A stretch of DNA of 11,503 bases, from NCBI GenBank assembly GCA_041740675.1, contig JBGSLN010000287.1, positions 1 through 11,503 on the forward strand, written 5' to 3'. The position numbers were made by a program, and so were the translations under genes. Positions 1 to 7,199 of this stretch are shown in pieces. The number at the start of each line of letters is the position of its first letter. The first letter of the stretch is position 1. The notes below the pieces were generated by a model that saw only the letters and a list, made by a program, of their open reading frames with translations, was not told the DNA's origin and made no database searches. The stretch comes from JBGSLN01 sp041740675. GTDB lineage: Bacteria > Pseudomonadota > Gammaproteobacteria > JBGSLN01.

Positions 1-248
1 AGTATATTACGTAACGCTCGACCGTAACTGGCCCCTATTTCAAGTATGAAAGTTGATTTGTTTATATAAACATCTATTAAATCTATATCGCAACCATCTT
101 CTAATCCGCCTAACACGGAACGATGTTGCAAAGCCTCGGCATTAATTTCCTCATAAAAATCAATATTATCCACGTTAGACCAGTTATCAAGTTGCTGCAA
201 GTTTTTATTAGGCATAGGTATTTTCAGATTAGTTTTAAGATTTTTCAT
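1..248 (-). CDS. Probable class I SAM-dependent methyltransferase, 5' part only
   Basis: The minus-strand frame opens with ATG at 248 and stays open for 82 codons to the window edge, so only the N-terminus is present. Residues 1-65 are polar with no recognisable domain. Residues 67-77 read FILEIGASYGR, which fits motif I of Rossmann-fold methyltransferases (hydrophobic strand, then E-x-G-x-x-x-G-R), the loop that binds S-adenosylmethionine. Acidic residues just before it (EDGCDIDLIDV, 50-60) resemble the helix that leads into that strand. The substrate cannot be told from this fragment. The gene is divergent from the operon starting at 468. No good Shine-Dalgarno sequence or promoter is visible, though a TATGAT hexamer (283-288, minus) is a possible -10. 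The call rests on one motif and is tentative. Confidence 0.55.
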   Translation of the reverse strand, partial: MKNLKTNLKIPMPNKNLQQLDNWSNVDNIDFYEEINAEALQHRSVLGGLEDGCDIDLIDVYINKSTFILEIGASYGRALRNI

Positions 249-334
249 GAATTTTACTGTGTTAATTAAGACCATTTAGTTTATCATACTTATAATTAAG
301 ATTAATCATATGATTTTTATCACGAATTTTTTGA

Positions 335-374
335 TCAGAAATTTGGCATGCAAAATTTGCATGTCAAATTCTGA
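335..374. repeat. Imperfect inverted repeat in the divergent intergenic region
   Basis: The arms at 335-354 and 356-374 are reverse complements apart from one bulged A and one G/A mismatch, centred on an AAAATTT core. The repeat lies between two divergently transcribed genes and has no T-run on either side, so it does not look like an intrinsic terminator. It could be an operator for one or both promoters or a small palindromic repeat element. The rest of 249-467 shows no gene. A CATAAT hexamer at 428-433 may be a -10 for the downstream operon, but no matching -35 is convincing. Confidence 0.5.
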
Positions 375-467
375 TGTCAATATCCATACGATTCACGTCC
401 ATAGTATCTCGGTTCCCAATATGTTTTCATAATAGGGCGATTAAACCTTATTAATGGAGCAGATTCA

Positions 468-875
468 ATGGAACAAAGTCGATTCTTTGCAAATCATATA
501 AATACTACAACGCAATACTATGCCAAACCTTTTTTAAAAAAAGCACGCAATAAAAAAAGTAAAAATTCAACTACAATTTTTGAATCCATGAATGAGAAAC
601 GAGTTGCAACTAACGACGTATTTTCAGAAACCATTACAACTAATCAAAAAACAGCATCAACTGCGCAATCTCTTTTAAATGAAATTTTTAAATATTTACC
701 AGAGTATAGTTTATATCAACTCGCCGTAGAGTCTGGCATTCCGCTGAGCACCATACGATCAATTTATGATGGTAAAACCCATAATCCTCGATATAAGACA
801 TTTAAACGTATTTTGCAGTTTTATTGCTTGATAATTACAATGAATAACAGCAACCTTAGCTACTCATATAAATGA
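468..875 (+). CDS. Small helix-turn-helix DNA-binding protein
   Basis: This is a 135-aa protein. ATG at 468 follows GGAG (456-459) at 8 nt spacing. Residues 1-65 are basic and polar, rich in Asn, Thr and Lys, and likely disordered. Residues 66-118 form a compact helical module, and the stretch YQLAVESGIPLSTIRSIYDG (83-102) reads like the two helices and turn of an XRE/Cro-type HTH: hydrophobic-A-x-x-S-G-I/V, then S-x-x-x-I-R-x-I-Y/L-x-G. The following residues (TFKRILQFYC) fit the closing helix. The last 15 residues lack domain character, and the DNA under them carries a better-looking peptide in another frame (see findings), so the C-terminus may have been altered by frameshift. It sits 28 nt upstream of the POT transporter and probably heads that operon; a local regulator role is inferred from context only. 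Confidence 0.6.
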   Translation: MEQSRFFANHINTTTQYYAKPFLKKARNKKSKNSTTIFESMNEKRVATNDVFSETITTNQKTASTAQSLLNEIFKYLPEYSLYQLAVESGIPLSTIRSIYDGKTHNPRYKTFKRILQFYCLIITMNNSNLSYSYK

Positions 876-903
876 ATTAAAAAGTAAAGGGATCGACTTA
901 GAT

Positions 904-2316
904 ATGCTTTATTTATCACAACCGCGCGGCTTCTATACCATTACACTGGGTGAGTTATGCGAACGTTTTAGTTATTACGGCGCACAAACATTATTAGTGC
1001 TTTATTTGACACAACATTTTTTAGTCAGTGATAATATTAGTTATTCTATCTACGGCGGTTATGCAGCATTTGCTTATGCACTTCCGGTTTTAGGAGGATT
1101 ATTAGCAGATAGATTACTTGCACCAAAGCCAGTATTAATAACTGGTGGATTGTTGTTAATCATAGGCAATTTATTAATGGCATTTCCTAGTCTAACGATT
1201 TTTTGTATCGGTTTGGCACTTACTGCATGTGGTACAGGACTTTACAAACCAAATTCAGCAAGCCTTATTAGTCAATTATATGGTTCAAATGCCATAGGCG
1301 CTAAAAGAGAAAGTGGTTTTACATTATTTTATATGGGCATGAATATAGGCGCGATGGCAAGTCCTTTTGTCTATGGTTTTATGGAAAAGAAAGGATTTCA
1401 ATACGCCTATCTTATCAGTGCTGCGCTATTAACCATAAGCTGGCTATTATTTATAGTCAGACATTATCATACGTTGCCTACTAAAAAAATAAATTGGCTG
1501 AACCAATCCTTAGGTCATGGGTTAATTATTGCAGGCTCAATAATTGTCGCACTTCTATTTTTAAATCCGACTTTATTAAATAATTTTCTCATCCTATTCG
1601 GCCTCATTGCCTTAATTGCTTTATTGATTGTGACATTTAGACGAGAAAAAATTGAGCGAAACCATTTTCTCGCTATATTGCTATTGTGCTTTTTTTGCAT
1701 GTGTTTTTTTGCAGCAAGCCTGCAAGTAGGTAGCTCCATCAATTTATTTATTCAACGTGATGTCAATAGTACTATAGGAAACTGGCCAATACCCGCCATC
1801 ATGTTTACGTCTTTATATCCGCTTGCTGTTATTTTGTTAGCGCCCATTGCTGCTTACATCTGGACTGTGTTAACAAAACGAAATTTTGAACTACCAGCAC
1901 CTATTAAAATAAGTATAGGTTTAATATTAGGAAGTATAGGCTTTCTATGTTTTATGTTGTCTGCATGGCATAGTTCTAAAGCATTATTTAGTTATATACC
2001 AATCACATGGATTTTATTGGGAAATTTAGCATTAGGTGCAGGCGAGCTTTGTTTAATGCCGACCATGTTGTCTTTAATTACGCGGTTGTCTCCTGTTGAC
2101 TTACAAAGCACTATGATTGGCGTTTTATTTTTATTCATTGCATTTGGTGGATACTTGAGCGGAATTGCTGGAAAAATTAGCGATTACACTATTCAGAATA
2201 TAAATTTAAGCGGCTCAATGTATGGCCTTATGTTTTTTAAATTTTCAATCATATTATTAATAATCGCGATTTTTGCATTTATTTTGACTCCAATAATAAA
2301 ATTTTTGATGCGCTGA
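904..2316 (+). CDS. POT/PTR2-family proton-dependent oligopeptide transporter (MFS)
   Basis: This 470-aa, strongly hydrophobic protein has about 12-14 membrane helices, near the usual size for bacterial POT proteins. Family signatures are present in order: the TM1 proton-coupling motif ELCERFSYYG (17-26, form ExxERFxYY); the TM2-TM3 region GGLLADRLL (64-72); the PTR2 signature GTGLYKPNSASLISQLYG (110-127) with Lys115; FYMGMNIG (142-149) in TM5; and GELCLMPTMLS (380-390) in a C-terminal helix, where Glu381 matches a conserved family residue. POT proteins import di- and tripeptides, or peptide-like compounds, with protons across the inner membrane. That suits a host-associated organism taking up amino acids as peptides. 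The substrate here is unproven. The possible Shine-Dalgarno AAAGGG (886-891) is about 12 nt from the ATG, so the start is less certain than the family call. Confidence 0.93.
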   Translation: MLYLSQPRGFYTITLGELCERFSYYGAQTLLVLYLTQHFLVSDNISYSIYGGYAAFAYALPVLGGLLADRLLAPKPVLITGGLLLIIGNLLMAFPSLTIFCIGLALTACGTGLYKPNSASLISQLYGSNAIGAKRESGFTLFYMGMNIGAMASPFVYGFMEKKGFQYAYLISAALLTISWLLFIVRHYHTLPTKKINWLNQSLGHGLIIAGSIIVALLFLNPTLLNNFLILFGLIALIALLIVTFRREKIERNHFLAILLLCFFCMCFFAASLQVGSSINLFIQRDVNSTIGNWPIPAIMFTSLYPLAVILLAPIAAYIWTVLTKRNFELPAPIKISIGLILGSIGFLCFMLSAWHSSKALFSYIPITWILLGNLALGAGELCLMPTMLSLITRLSPVDLQSTMIGVLFLFIAFGGYLSGIAGKISDYTIQNINLSGSMYGLMFFKFSIILLIIAIFAFILTPIIKFLMR

Positions 2317-2341
2317 TTAGTAACAATGGTAGAAAGTAATT

Positions 2342-2548
2342 ATGAAAACACTCATTCAAAATGATCCTAAAGATCAAAAAACATGCGCTGAAATTATACG
2401 GCAGTATCGAAAGCATATAAATACTGTCACTGTATTACAAATGTTAATTGAAAGGGAAGAAGAAAAAATTAAATTCTGCTTAGAAAGATTAAATAAATAT
2501 TCATGGAATAAATCAAATTCAAAACTTAACCAGGAGAAGAGATTATGA
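2342..2548 (+). CDS. Hypothetical 68-aa basic helical protein
   Basis: The ORF starts 25 nt after the POT stop codon and its TGA overlaps the ATG of the next small ORF in an ATGA junction, a strong sign of translational coupling. The protein is charged and helical. Residues 31-50 alternate hydrophobic positions with Glu/Lys and could form a short coiled coil, and there is a basic tail (NKSNSKLNQEKRL). There is no signal peptide or membrane segment. The upstream Shine-Dalgarno is weak (AGAAAG about 8 nt from the ATG). I do not recognise a family. Its place in the operon is the main evidence that it is real. Confidence 0.6.
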   Translation: MKTLIQNDPKDQKTCAEIIRQYRKHINTVTVLQMLIEREEEKIKFCLERLNKYSWNKSNSKLNQEKRL

Positions 2549-2721
2549 AAATCAAAAATACGCTTGCCCATCGTGTTTTACAACGGAGGATTATTTTATC
2601 ACTCAATGAAATCAATGAGGACATAACAATTTGTTTTTATGATTTTAGAAAGTATTTTCAATTGCGAGAAATAAGGATTAATGTTCCTCGACGTAGTAGG
2701 ATGCAGATTAATATTTTGTAA
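2545..2721 (+). CDS. Hypothetical 58-aa basic protein, coupled to the preceding ORF
   Basis: The ORF begins MKIKNTLAHRVLQRR and ends with the basic, Arg-rich NVPRRSRMQINIL. Its ATG overlaps the TGA of the preceding ORF, and a strong Shine-Dalgarno, AGGAGA (2532-2537), sits 7 nt upstream inside that gene. It stops 25 nt before the 187-aa membrane-protein gene. The protein has about ten Arg residues, few acidic ones and no membrane helix. It could be a small nucleic-acid- or membrane-surface-binding protein, but no family is recognised. The coupling and the good ribosome-binding site make it more believable than its length alone would. Confidence 0.55.
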   Translation: MKIKNTLAHRVLQRRIILSLNEINEDITICFYDFRKYFQLREIRINVPRRSRMQINIL

Positions 2722-2746
2722 TAAATTAATTTAAGAGGTAAGAGCT

Positions 2747-3310
2747 ATGAAATTTTTGGAATATGTCGACAGAGTTATCGATAGAGGATTAACATTATCA
2801 ATATGGGTGGCAGTCGTGGTTATAGTGCTTGCTTCATATACTATCATTAAATCCAATCAACAGTTGTATGCGTATCTTAGTCAAGAAAACCATATAGAAA
2901 AACAACAGCAAATGGATATGCGAGTTAGGAAACATGTTATTAATCTAAACCTTAATTTTTCGTATTTTTTGATCGCTTCTACTGCACTTAATCAACAAAT
3001 TGCGCATAACTCAAACAAAAATGGTGTTAGAAATAAGGAATATAAAAATAATATAAAATTGTTAATAAATTCTGATAACAAAATATTTTCAGATTTAACA
3101 TGGTTTAGTGATCGATCCACCCAATTTTATAATATCTACTCAATTTTTATGGAGTGGCATTTTGTACAACTAGGTGCTCTTGCTAAAGGCAAGCCCATAC
3201 CGATAAACGCCTACCGAGCTTGGTTCAATAAATTGAATTCTAGCATTAATAAAAATTTAATGAATAATTCTGGCGATTTTATTCAAATTGAGCGTATATT
3301 GAATACTTGA
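2747..3310 (+). CDS. Hypothetical single-pass inner-membrane protein, 187 aa
   Basis: AGAGGT (2734-2739) lies 7 nt before the ATG. Residues 16-36 (LTLSIWVAVVVIVLASYTIIK region) form one hydrophobic helix preceded by a short charged N-terminus. The remaining 150 residues are hydrophilic and rich in Asn, Lys and Gln, and predicted to be mostly helical. The positive-inside rule is ambiguous, but an N-in anchor with a periplasmic domain is the simplest reading. No cleavable signal peptide or catalytic motif is visible. It is the last gene of the plus-strand operon, with the terminator 31 nt beyond its stop. It looks unrelated to the other membrane-anchored protein at 5970. Function unknown; a partner of the transporter is possible but unsupported. 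Confidence 0.65.
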   Translation: MKFLEYVDRVIDRGLTLSIWVAVVVIVLASYTIIKSNQQLYAYLSQENHIEKQQQMDMRVRKHVINLNLNFSYFLIASTALNQQIAHNSNKNGVRNKEYKNNIKLLINSDNKIFSDLTWFSDRSTQFYNIYSIFMEWHFVQLGALAKGKPIPINAYRAWFNKLNSSINKNLMNNSGDFIQIERILNT

Positions 3311-3341
3311 TGATGATAAATATTAATTGAGGCGTCGTGAT

Positions 3342-3382
3342 ATTGGCTAATTCCCCTATGGGAATTAGCCAATTTTTTTTTT
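3342..3382 (+). terminator. Rho-independent terminator of the POT operon
   Basis: A perfect 14-bp stem (3342-3355 with 3360-3373, ATTGGCTAATTCCC and its complement) closes a 4-nt loop and runs directly into ten T residues (3373-3382). It lies 31 nt after the stop of the 187-aa gene. This is a textbook intrinsic terminator for rightward transcription. It has no comparable T-run for the opposite strand. Confidence 0.95.
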
Positions 3383-3646
3383 GATAGTATGGAAGGTATA
3401 TAGTTGGAAAATTATTGTATACAGAGCCATAAATTCAGCCACTATTAATGGGCTGAGTTTGCTCGAATACATCATAAAAAACTATATACTATATGAGGTA
3501 CAGCAAAATTAATTCGCCAGTAATTTAAAAACTTGAATTTTTATTGAGAAAATATCTAAAAAAAGATAGCCTAAACAGAATTTTATAAATATATGACTAT
3601 TGCTATAAATTATAGGTAAAGAATGACTCTATATAGTCGGCAATAA
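3383..3646. other. Convergent intergenic region, no gene seen
   Basis: This AT-rich stretch lies between the plus-strand operon terminator and the 3' end of the LRR gene. No open frame with a ribosome-binding site and no clear terminator for the minus-strand gene were found. A short TCAGCC/GGCTGA pair around 3435-3456 could form a 6-bp hairpin but has no T-run. Confidence 0.6.
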
Positions 3647-5602
3647 CTAACGCTTTAATTCTAGGGTTGTATGAGTCGTATTTTGTAAAGTCTGATCGAT
3701 AACTTCAGCAGAAGAGTGTTGTAATTGTTTATGAGTTTTTACAAAAGAGGGGAATGACTGTCCTTTTGAAAGCGTTTTATTAAACGATGTAAAAAATTCT
3801 TTAAGATCTGTTAATAGTTCTTGTTTTTGGCGAAAATAGTTTTGTTGAATATTTCGTTCTGTTTCATTCGGTGGTGCGAGAGAATGGCTATTGTTTAACA
3901 TTTTAAGCGAGTGATCACACATTCTACTTGCTTGCTCATTGTTGTTTTGGTTAAGTTGAACAGGTTGCTTAGATGCTTTATCAAAGTGGGTGGCGGCACT
4001 TTGCCAATCTCGAGTATAAATAAAATGTATATGTCCAACTTCAAAATGGGCGTTAGCAGCAATCACTTTATCTTTTGAAGTAGTTGCTAATTTAAAGCAA
4101 GCCTTTGCTTGATCTGGATCCAGCGGTTGGTTAAATAATCCGTTTTTATAAATATAGCCCAGCGCCATTTGGCTCCTAGCATCGCCTATCTGTGCTTGGT
4201 GAGCAAGTAAGCTTAAAACTGATTTTGTACCCGAGTACTCTTGATAAATACCAAAATTCATTTTTAAAATTACAAATCTTCCTTGACGTTTTTCCATTAA
4301 CTTACTGAGCAATTGTTCATATGCGATAATTTGAGATTCAGATAATAACTTAATCACTGCCATGAAAAATACATCATCCAGTAGGGCATAAGAAACATTT
4401 TTTAATAACTGTGGCAGGGCAGCAGGGGCTTCTTTAATTGCTTTAATCAATTTATTACGTGTTAATAATCGTTGTAATTCATTAGCTGTTTCAGGTTTGA
4501 CTGCTCCTGGAGAAGGTTTTATTTTCATTAATCCACCTTCTTCGATTTTATATACAGAAGTATTTGTTTTTAATGCACTGATTAATGTTTCTACGCCTTT
4601 CTGTTTTATAGTGTAAGGGCAATTTTTCAGCACAATGCTCGCAAGGGTGTTATTAGTTTTTAAAATTTCTGCTATTTTAATAGCCAAGAAATCGCTGTCT
4701 TTTTTAAAAGTGATACGCAAGTGTTTTACGCTGGTATTTAATTTAAATGCCTCGAGAAAGTTTGTAAGGCCAACTTCGGTAATTGTTTCTTTAATCTCAT
4801 TGTCTGTCGTATTACTGCCCCATTTGCCTACACGCTCATTGCCTATAGAAAGCGATTTGAGCGAGATTGTTTTACTGACCCATTCATCTATTGCTGACCA
4901 ACCTTGTTCACCTATTGTTGTCGAATCAAGGTTGACCGATTCAAGAGTGTTATTCATTGCCAATCCTTGACATAATTTTTGTGTCCCTTGGTCAGAAAAT
5001 TCATTGCCGCATAAGTTGAGTTCTTTTAGAGTTGTGTTGAGTGTAACCATCTCAACTAAAGCATCAATATGTCTGTCATCAATACCATTAGCTTTCCATT
5101 TTTCCTCAATAATCAATGAAACTAGTTGAGTGTTTTTTTGCAATACTTGAAAAACATCGTTAAATCCTTTACCAATTGATTTTTCAGATGACAGTGTTAG
5201 TTTTTTTAATCTATTAGTGCCGGTTAAAATGTCTGCTACTGTTGTTGCTCCAACAGCAGTAATATTATTTTTGTTAAGGTTTAATTCTCTTAAGTTCTGG
5301 TTATTTTTTAAAAAAAGAGCTAAATTTTGAATATGTTCATCATCTAAACCCATCGTGCTAAAATCTAATATTTGAATAGTTTGATTTTTACCAATGACTT
5401 TAAGCAAAGTGCTCCATAAAGATTGGGTGAAATTCGTATGAAGGTATTTAATGTGAAGAGTTTCGATGGATGTGTTAGTTGCCAACTCTTCAACAAACTG
5501 AATAGGCTCAGGTTCATACATAGAAAGAGTCAATTTTTTTAATTTCGCACTGTTATTTTTCATCTGGCGCAGTTTAAAATAACGCCGTATATGGCTCAAC
5601 AT
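3647..5602 (-). CDS. Leucine-rich-repeat protein with C-terminal Sel1-like repeats, candidate effector
   Basis: This is a 651-aa protein. Residues about 45-355 hold roughly ten repeats of the ribonuclease-inhibitor/NLR type, with recurring L-x-x-L-x-L and N/T-x-x-L-x-x-L-N-L elements, for example NLRELNLNKNNI (103-114), TLKELNLCGNEFSD (191-204) and TLESVNLDSTTIGEQG (219-234). Residues about 473-546 hold two Sel1/TPR-like helical pairs (ARSQMALGYIYKNG at 475-488, later AATHFDKASKQ). The C-terminal 100 residues are polar and helical. Both repeat types bind proteins, and their pairing is typical of eukaryote-like effectors of intracellular gammaproteobacteria. There is no N-terminal signal peptide; secretion by a type IV system is inference. 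ATG at 5602 has only a weak Shine-Dalgarno (AGGGAC, 10-12 nt upstream), and Met14 is an alternative start. It appears monocistronic. Confidence 0.85.
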   Translation of the reverse strand: MLSHIRRYFKLRQMKNNSAKLKKLTLSMYEPEPIQFVEELATNTSIETLHIKYLHTNFTQSLWSTLLKVIGKNQTIQILDFSTMGLDDEHIQNLALFLKNNQNLRELNLNKNNITAVGATTVADILTGTNRLKKLTLSSEKSIGKGFNDVFQVLQKNTQLVSLIIEEKWKANGIDDRHIDALVEMVTLNTTLKELNLCGNEFSDQGTQKLCQGLAMNNTLESVNLDSTTIGEQGWSAIDEWVSKTISLKSLSIGNERVGKWGSNTTDNEIKETITEVGLTNFLEAFKLNTSVKHLRITFKKDSDFLAIKIAEILKTNNTLASIVLKNCPYTIKQKGVETLISALKTNTSVYKIEEGGLMKIKPSPGAVKPETANELQRLLTRNKLIKAIKEAPAALPQLLKNVSYALLDDVFFMAVIKLLSESQIIAYEQLLSKLMEKRQGRFVILKMNFGIYQEYSGTKSVLSLLAHQAQIGDARSQMALGYIYKNGLFNQPLDPDQAKACFKLATTSKDKVIAANAHFEVGHIHFIYTRDWQSAATHFDKASKQPVQLNQNNNEQASRMCDHSLKMLNNSHSLAPPNETERNIQQNYFRQKQELLTDLKEFFTSFNKTLSKGQSFPSFVKTHKQLQHSSAEVIDQTLQNTTHTTLELKR

Positions 5603-5969
5603 GCTTTAGTCCCTATAAACATTGGCTTGGACTATTTTATCATTTTAAATTTGAAATTTCGAGATGCATTAGCTATAGGCAATTGTGCATAAGTAAAGAT
5701 AAATAAACTATTTACAGCAATTTAATAAACCAATTTTATTATTATTATTTAAAAGCTTAGTTTCAATAAGAATGAACATTTGTGATATGAAAGATTAATA
5801 CAGAAGGCTCTAATTTTATTAAAGCTAATCATAACTTAAGTCTGATGTTGACTATATATTATAAGCCTTCAAAGATGAATTAATTTAATTCTGCATATTT
5901 TTTATGCAAGCCTGGTAAAATATGATACAATCGCGCTTTATTTTTAGGATTAAAAATCAGTAGGGATAT
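5603..5969. other. Divergent intergenic region between the LRR gene and the 180-aa gene
   Basis: No gene is supported in these 367 bases. The left part should hold the leftward LRR-gene promoter; the best guess is TCGAAA, then 17 nt, then TAAAAT on the minus strand, which is weak. The right part holds a better rightward promoter signal at 5923-5931. A 7-bp inverted repeat (GAAGGCT at 5803-5809 with AGCCTTC at 5864-5870) has arms 54 nt apart and may be chance. Confidence 0.5.
5892..5931 (+). promoter_or_regulatory. Extended -10 promoter with upstream inverted repeat
   Basis: TGATACAAT (5923-5931) matches an extended -10 element (TGN plus TACAAT, 5/6 to consensus). A start near 5938 would give a leader of about 30 nt to the ATG at 5970. 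A perfect 6-bp inverted repeat, TGCATA (5892-5897) and TATGCA (5903-5908), lies where a -35 would be, and no good -35 hexamer is present. That arrangement suits an activator or repressor site, but this is inference. Confidence 0.4.
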
Positions 5970-6512
5970 ATGATTTCTAAAGTTAAATCCAAAATCCAAG
6001 CATTTGGTTTTTGGGAAAGGACAGGAAAAGCGGCTGCCGTTATAGCAATTGTAGTGAGTTTGCTTGGGATTTACACGGCCTGGAAAGAGCAAGTCATTGC
6101 AATGCAAACCCAGCAAATCATCGATGTTATTAATCAGATAGAAACGTTTAAACAACAAGAAAATAAAGCGATTACAGTTGCTCGCATGACGTTGTTAAAC
6201 CAACAATTAGAATGTCCTATTACGGATAAAGAGCAGCTTATCAAAATGCATCAACAAAGAAATAATACTTTAGTTGAAATTGCTATTAATGATAGCGGTC
6301 TACAATTACAAAATGCAAAAAAAATTCGTTCAATATTGCAAAACATTACGCAAATAATTTTTAGTATTAATACAGGTGCTATTTGTAAATTACAGGTAGA
6401 CACATTTGATGAAAAATTACGTCAGCTTCAAACTAGTTATAATATGGTCGTGAACCAGGCAATTACAAGCAAAGAACATCAACTCAAAAACATGCAAACT
6501 AAATTTGTATGA
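5970..6512 (+). CDS. Hypothetical single-pass membrane protein with long helical domain, 180 aa
   Basis: Residues 1-20 are basic (five Lys/Arg), followed by a membrane helix at about 21-40 (GKAAAVIAIVVSLLGIYTAW region), so the N-terminus is probably cytoplasmic and the rest periplasmic. Residues 41-180 are Gln-, Asn- and Lys-rich with heptad-like stretches (QIIDVINQIETFKQQENK; later DEKLRQLQTSYN), suggesting coiled-coil bundles. Two Cys residues (Cys77 and Cys139) could form a disulfide. AGGGA (5962-5966) is only 3 nt from the ATG, so the ribosome-binding site is suboptimally spaced. The gene stands alone and converges on the small ORFs at 6542. No family is recognised, and it is not obviously a paralogue of the protein at 2747. 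Confidence 0.65.
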   Translation: MISKVKSKIQAFGFWERTGKAAAVIAIVVSLLGIYTAWKEQVIAMQTQQIIDVINQIETFKQQENKAITVARMTLLNQQLECPITDKEQLIKMHQQRNNTLVEIAINDSGLQLQNAKKIRSILQNITQIIFSINTGAICKLQVDTFDEKLRQLQTSYNMVVNQAITSKEHQLKNMQTKFV

Positions 6513-6541
6513 TGCTCTATACTTAATGACTAAATAATAAC

Positions 6542-6616
6542 TTAACCTCGATGACCGTTACAAAAAGCAGGCTTTGCAATTTTTCGTTGAAAAAATAGTT
6601 TGATGAGTTTTTTCAT
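6542..6616 (-). CDS. Putative 24-aa basic peptide, coupled to the upstream ORF
   Basis: The minus-strand ATG at 6616 overlaps the TGA of the 43-aa ORF in an ATGA junction. The peptide begins MKKLIKLFFQRK and ends in FCNGHRG: an amphipathic basic N-terminus and a short Cys/Gly/His tail. An AGAGAGAG purine run (about 10-17 nt upstream) could serve as Shine-Dalgarno. With 24 codons, length gives no statistical support; the case rests on the chained overlaps. It might be a leader-type or membrane-active peptide, or not be translated. Confidence 0.35.
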   Translation of the reverse strand: MKKLIKLFFQRKIAKPAFCNGHRG

Positions 6617-6744
6617 TTTTTTTTCTCTCTCTGGTAGTTAAACAATTGGGAAACTTTTATTTTTTTATTAGGGTAATTTAGTAACATGCCAATAAAACTA
6701 ATTATCATGATGATGAGACAAGCTATAACAATTATTGTGACCAT
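6613..6744 (-). CDS. Putative 43-aa single-helix membrane peptide
   Basis: The minus-strand ATG at 6744 lies inside the 3' end of the 155-aa gene (13-nt overlap), and the stop overlaps the next ATG. Residues 2-22 form one continuous hydrophobic helix (VTIIVIACLIIMIISFIGML), followed by a polar, basic tail (NYPNKKIKV to QREKKK). This is the layout of small bacterial membrane proteins, with the Lys/Arg tail expected on the cytoplasmic side. No Shine-Dalgarno is visible, so re-initiation after the upstream gene is the likely route. No family is recognised. A clean helix together with overlaps at both ends makes it plausible. Confidence 0.5.
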   Translation of the reverse strand: MVTIIVIACLIIMIISFIGMLLNYPNKKIKVSQLFNYQREKKK

Positions 6745-7199
6745 TTTATACCATTTTTTTTAGTTTGCTGAATTATAGCTGCTATAGTATATATAAATTT
6801 AGGCACTGAAAAGAATTTACTTTTAATAGAAAAAATATAGGTTCCAAACTCTTTTTTATAAAGTTCCTGTGTTAGCTTAAATTCTTCATTATAGCTATTT
6901 ATAGCTAAAGGGTGTTCGAGTGTTGGAGAATGGTGATAATATTCCCCAAACAAGATTTTGCAAAATGTTATATAACTCTCTGTATGTAGGATGTGGTTAT
7001 GCCAAAAAATATCAATTTCTTTTGAAGGGGGCAGTTTGTGATGAGAATATTTTTTACAAAGGAATATAAAATTGCGATATTGTTGACACACGTACGCAAT
7101 ATCTTTAGTTGACCATCGTTCTTGACGTTTAACTGCCTCACAAACAGCTTTTAGGTCAAAGGAGTCTATATAGTTTTTGTCTGAAATAAATATGTCCAT
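6732..7199 (-). CDS. GRDP-like protein (glycine-rich domain-containing protein-like family, PF07173/DUF1399)
   Basis: This is a 155-aa protein. The region 63-91 carries the family hallmark: D-x-F-W-H-N-H-I-L-H (63-72), then a Tyr, FCKILFGEYYHH (79-90) and SP. That matches the WHxHI...Y..fC..lfG..yhH.P pattern of bacterial and plant GRDP-like proteins. Conserved His67, His69, His72, Cys80, His89 and His90 suggest metal binding, but the biochemical role of the family is not known to me. Plant members are far longer; the short bacterial form has just this domain plus a C-terminal tail. The mildly hydrophobic stretch at 129-144 may touch the membrane. It overlaps the 43-aa membrane peptide by 13 nt. 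It lies 208 nt downstream of cap15 on the same strand, with no clear terminator between. Confidence 0.7.
   Translation of the reverse strand: MDIFISDKNYIDSFDLKAVCEAVKRQERWSTKDIAYVCQQYRNFIFLCKKYSHHKLPPSKEIDIFWHNHILHTESYITFCKILFGEYYHHSPTLEHPLAINSYNEEFKLTQELYKKEFGTYIFSIKSKFFSVPKFIYTIAAIIQQTKKNGIKWSQ

Noticed and set aside
3435..3456. Hairpin TCAGCC/GGCTGA as a terminator for the LRR gene
   Set aside because: The stem is short and there is no T-run on the minus-strand side.
4635..4970. A 111-codon plus-strand frame within the LRR gene
   Set aside because: It is antisense to regular leucine-rich repeats, whose codon pattern leaves the opposite frame open; there is no ribosome-binding site.
5803..5870. 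A 7-bp inverted repeat (GAAGGCT/AGCCTTC) with 54 nt between arms
   Set aside because: A 7-bp match at that distance is likely by chance in this region and it aligns with no promoter or gene end.
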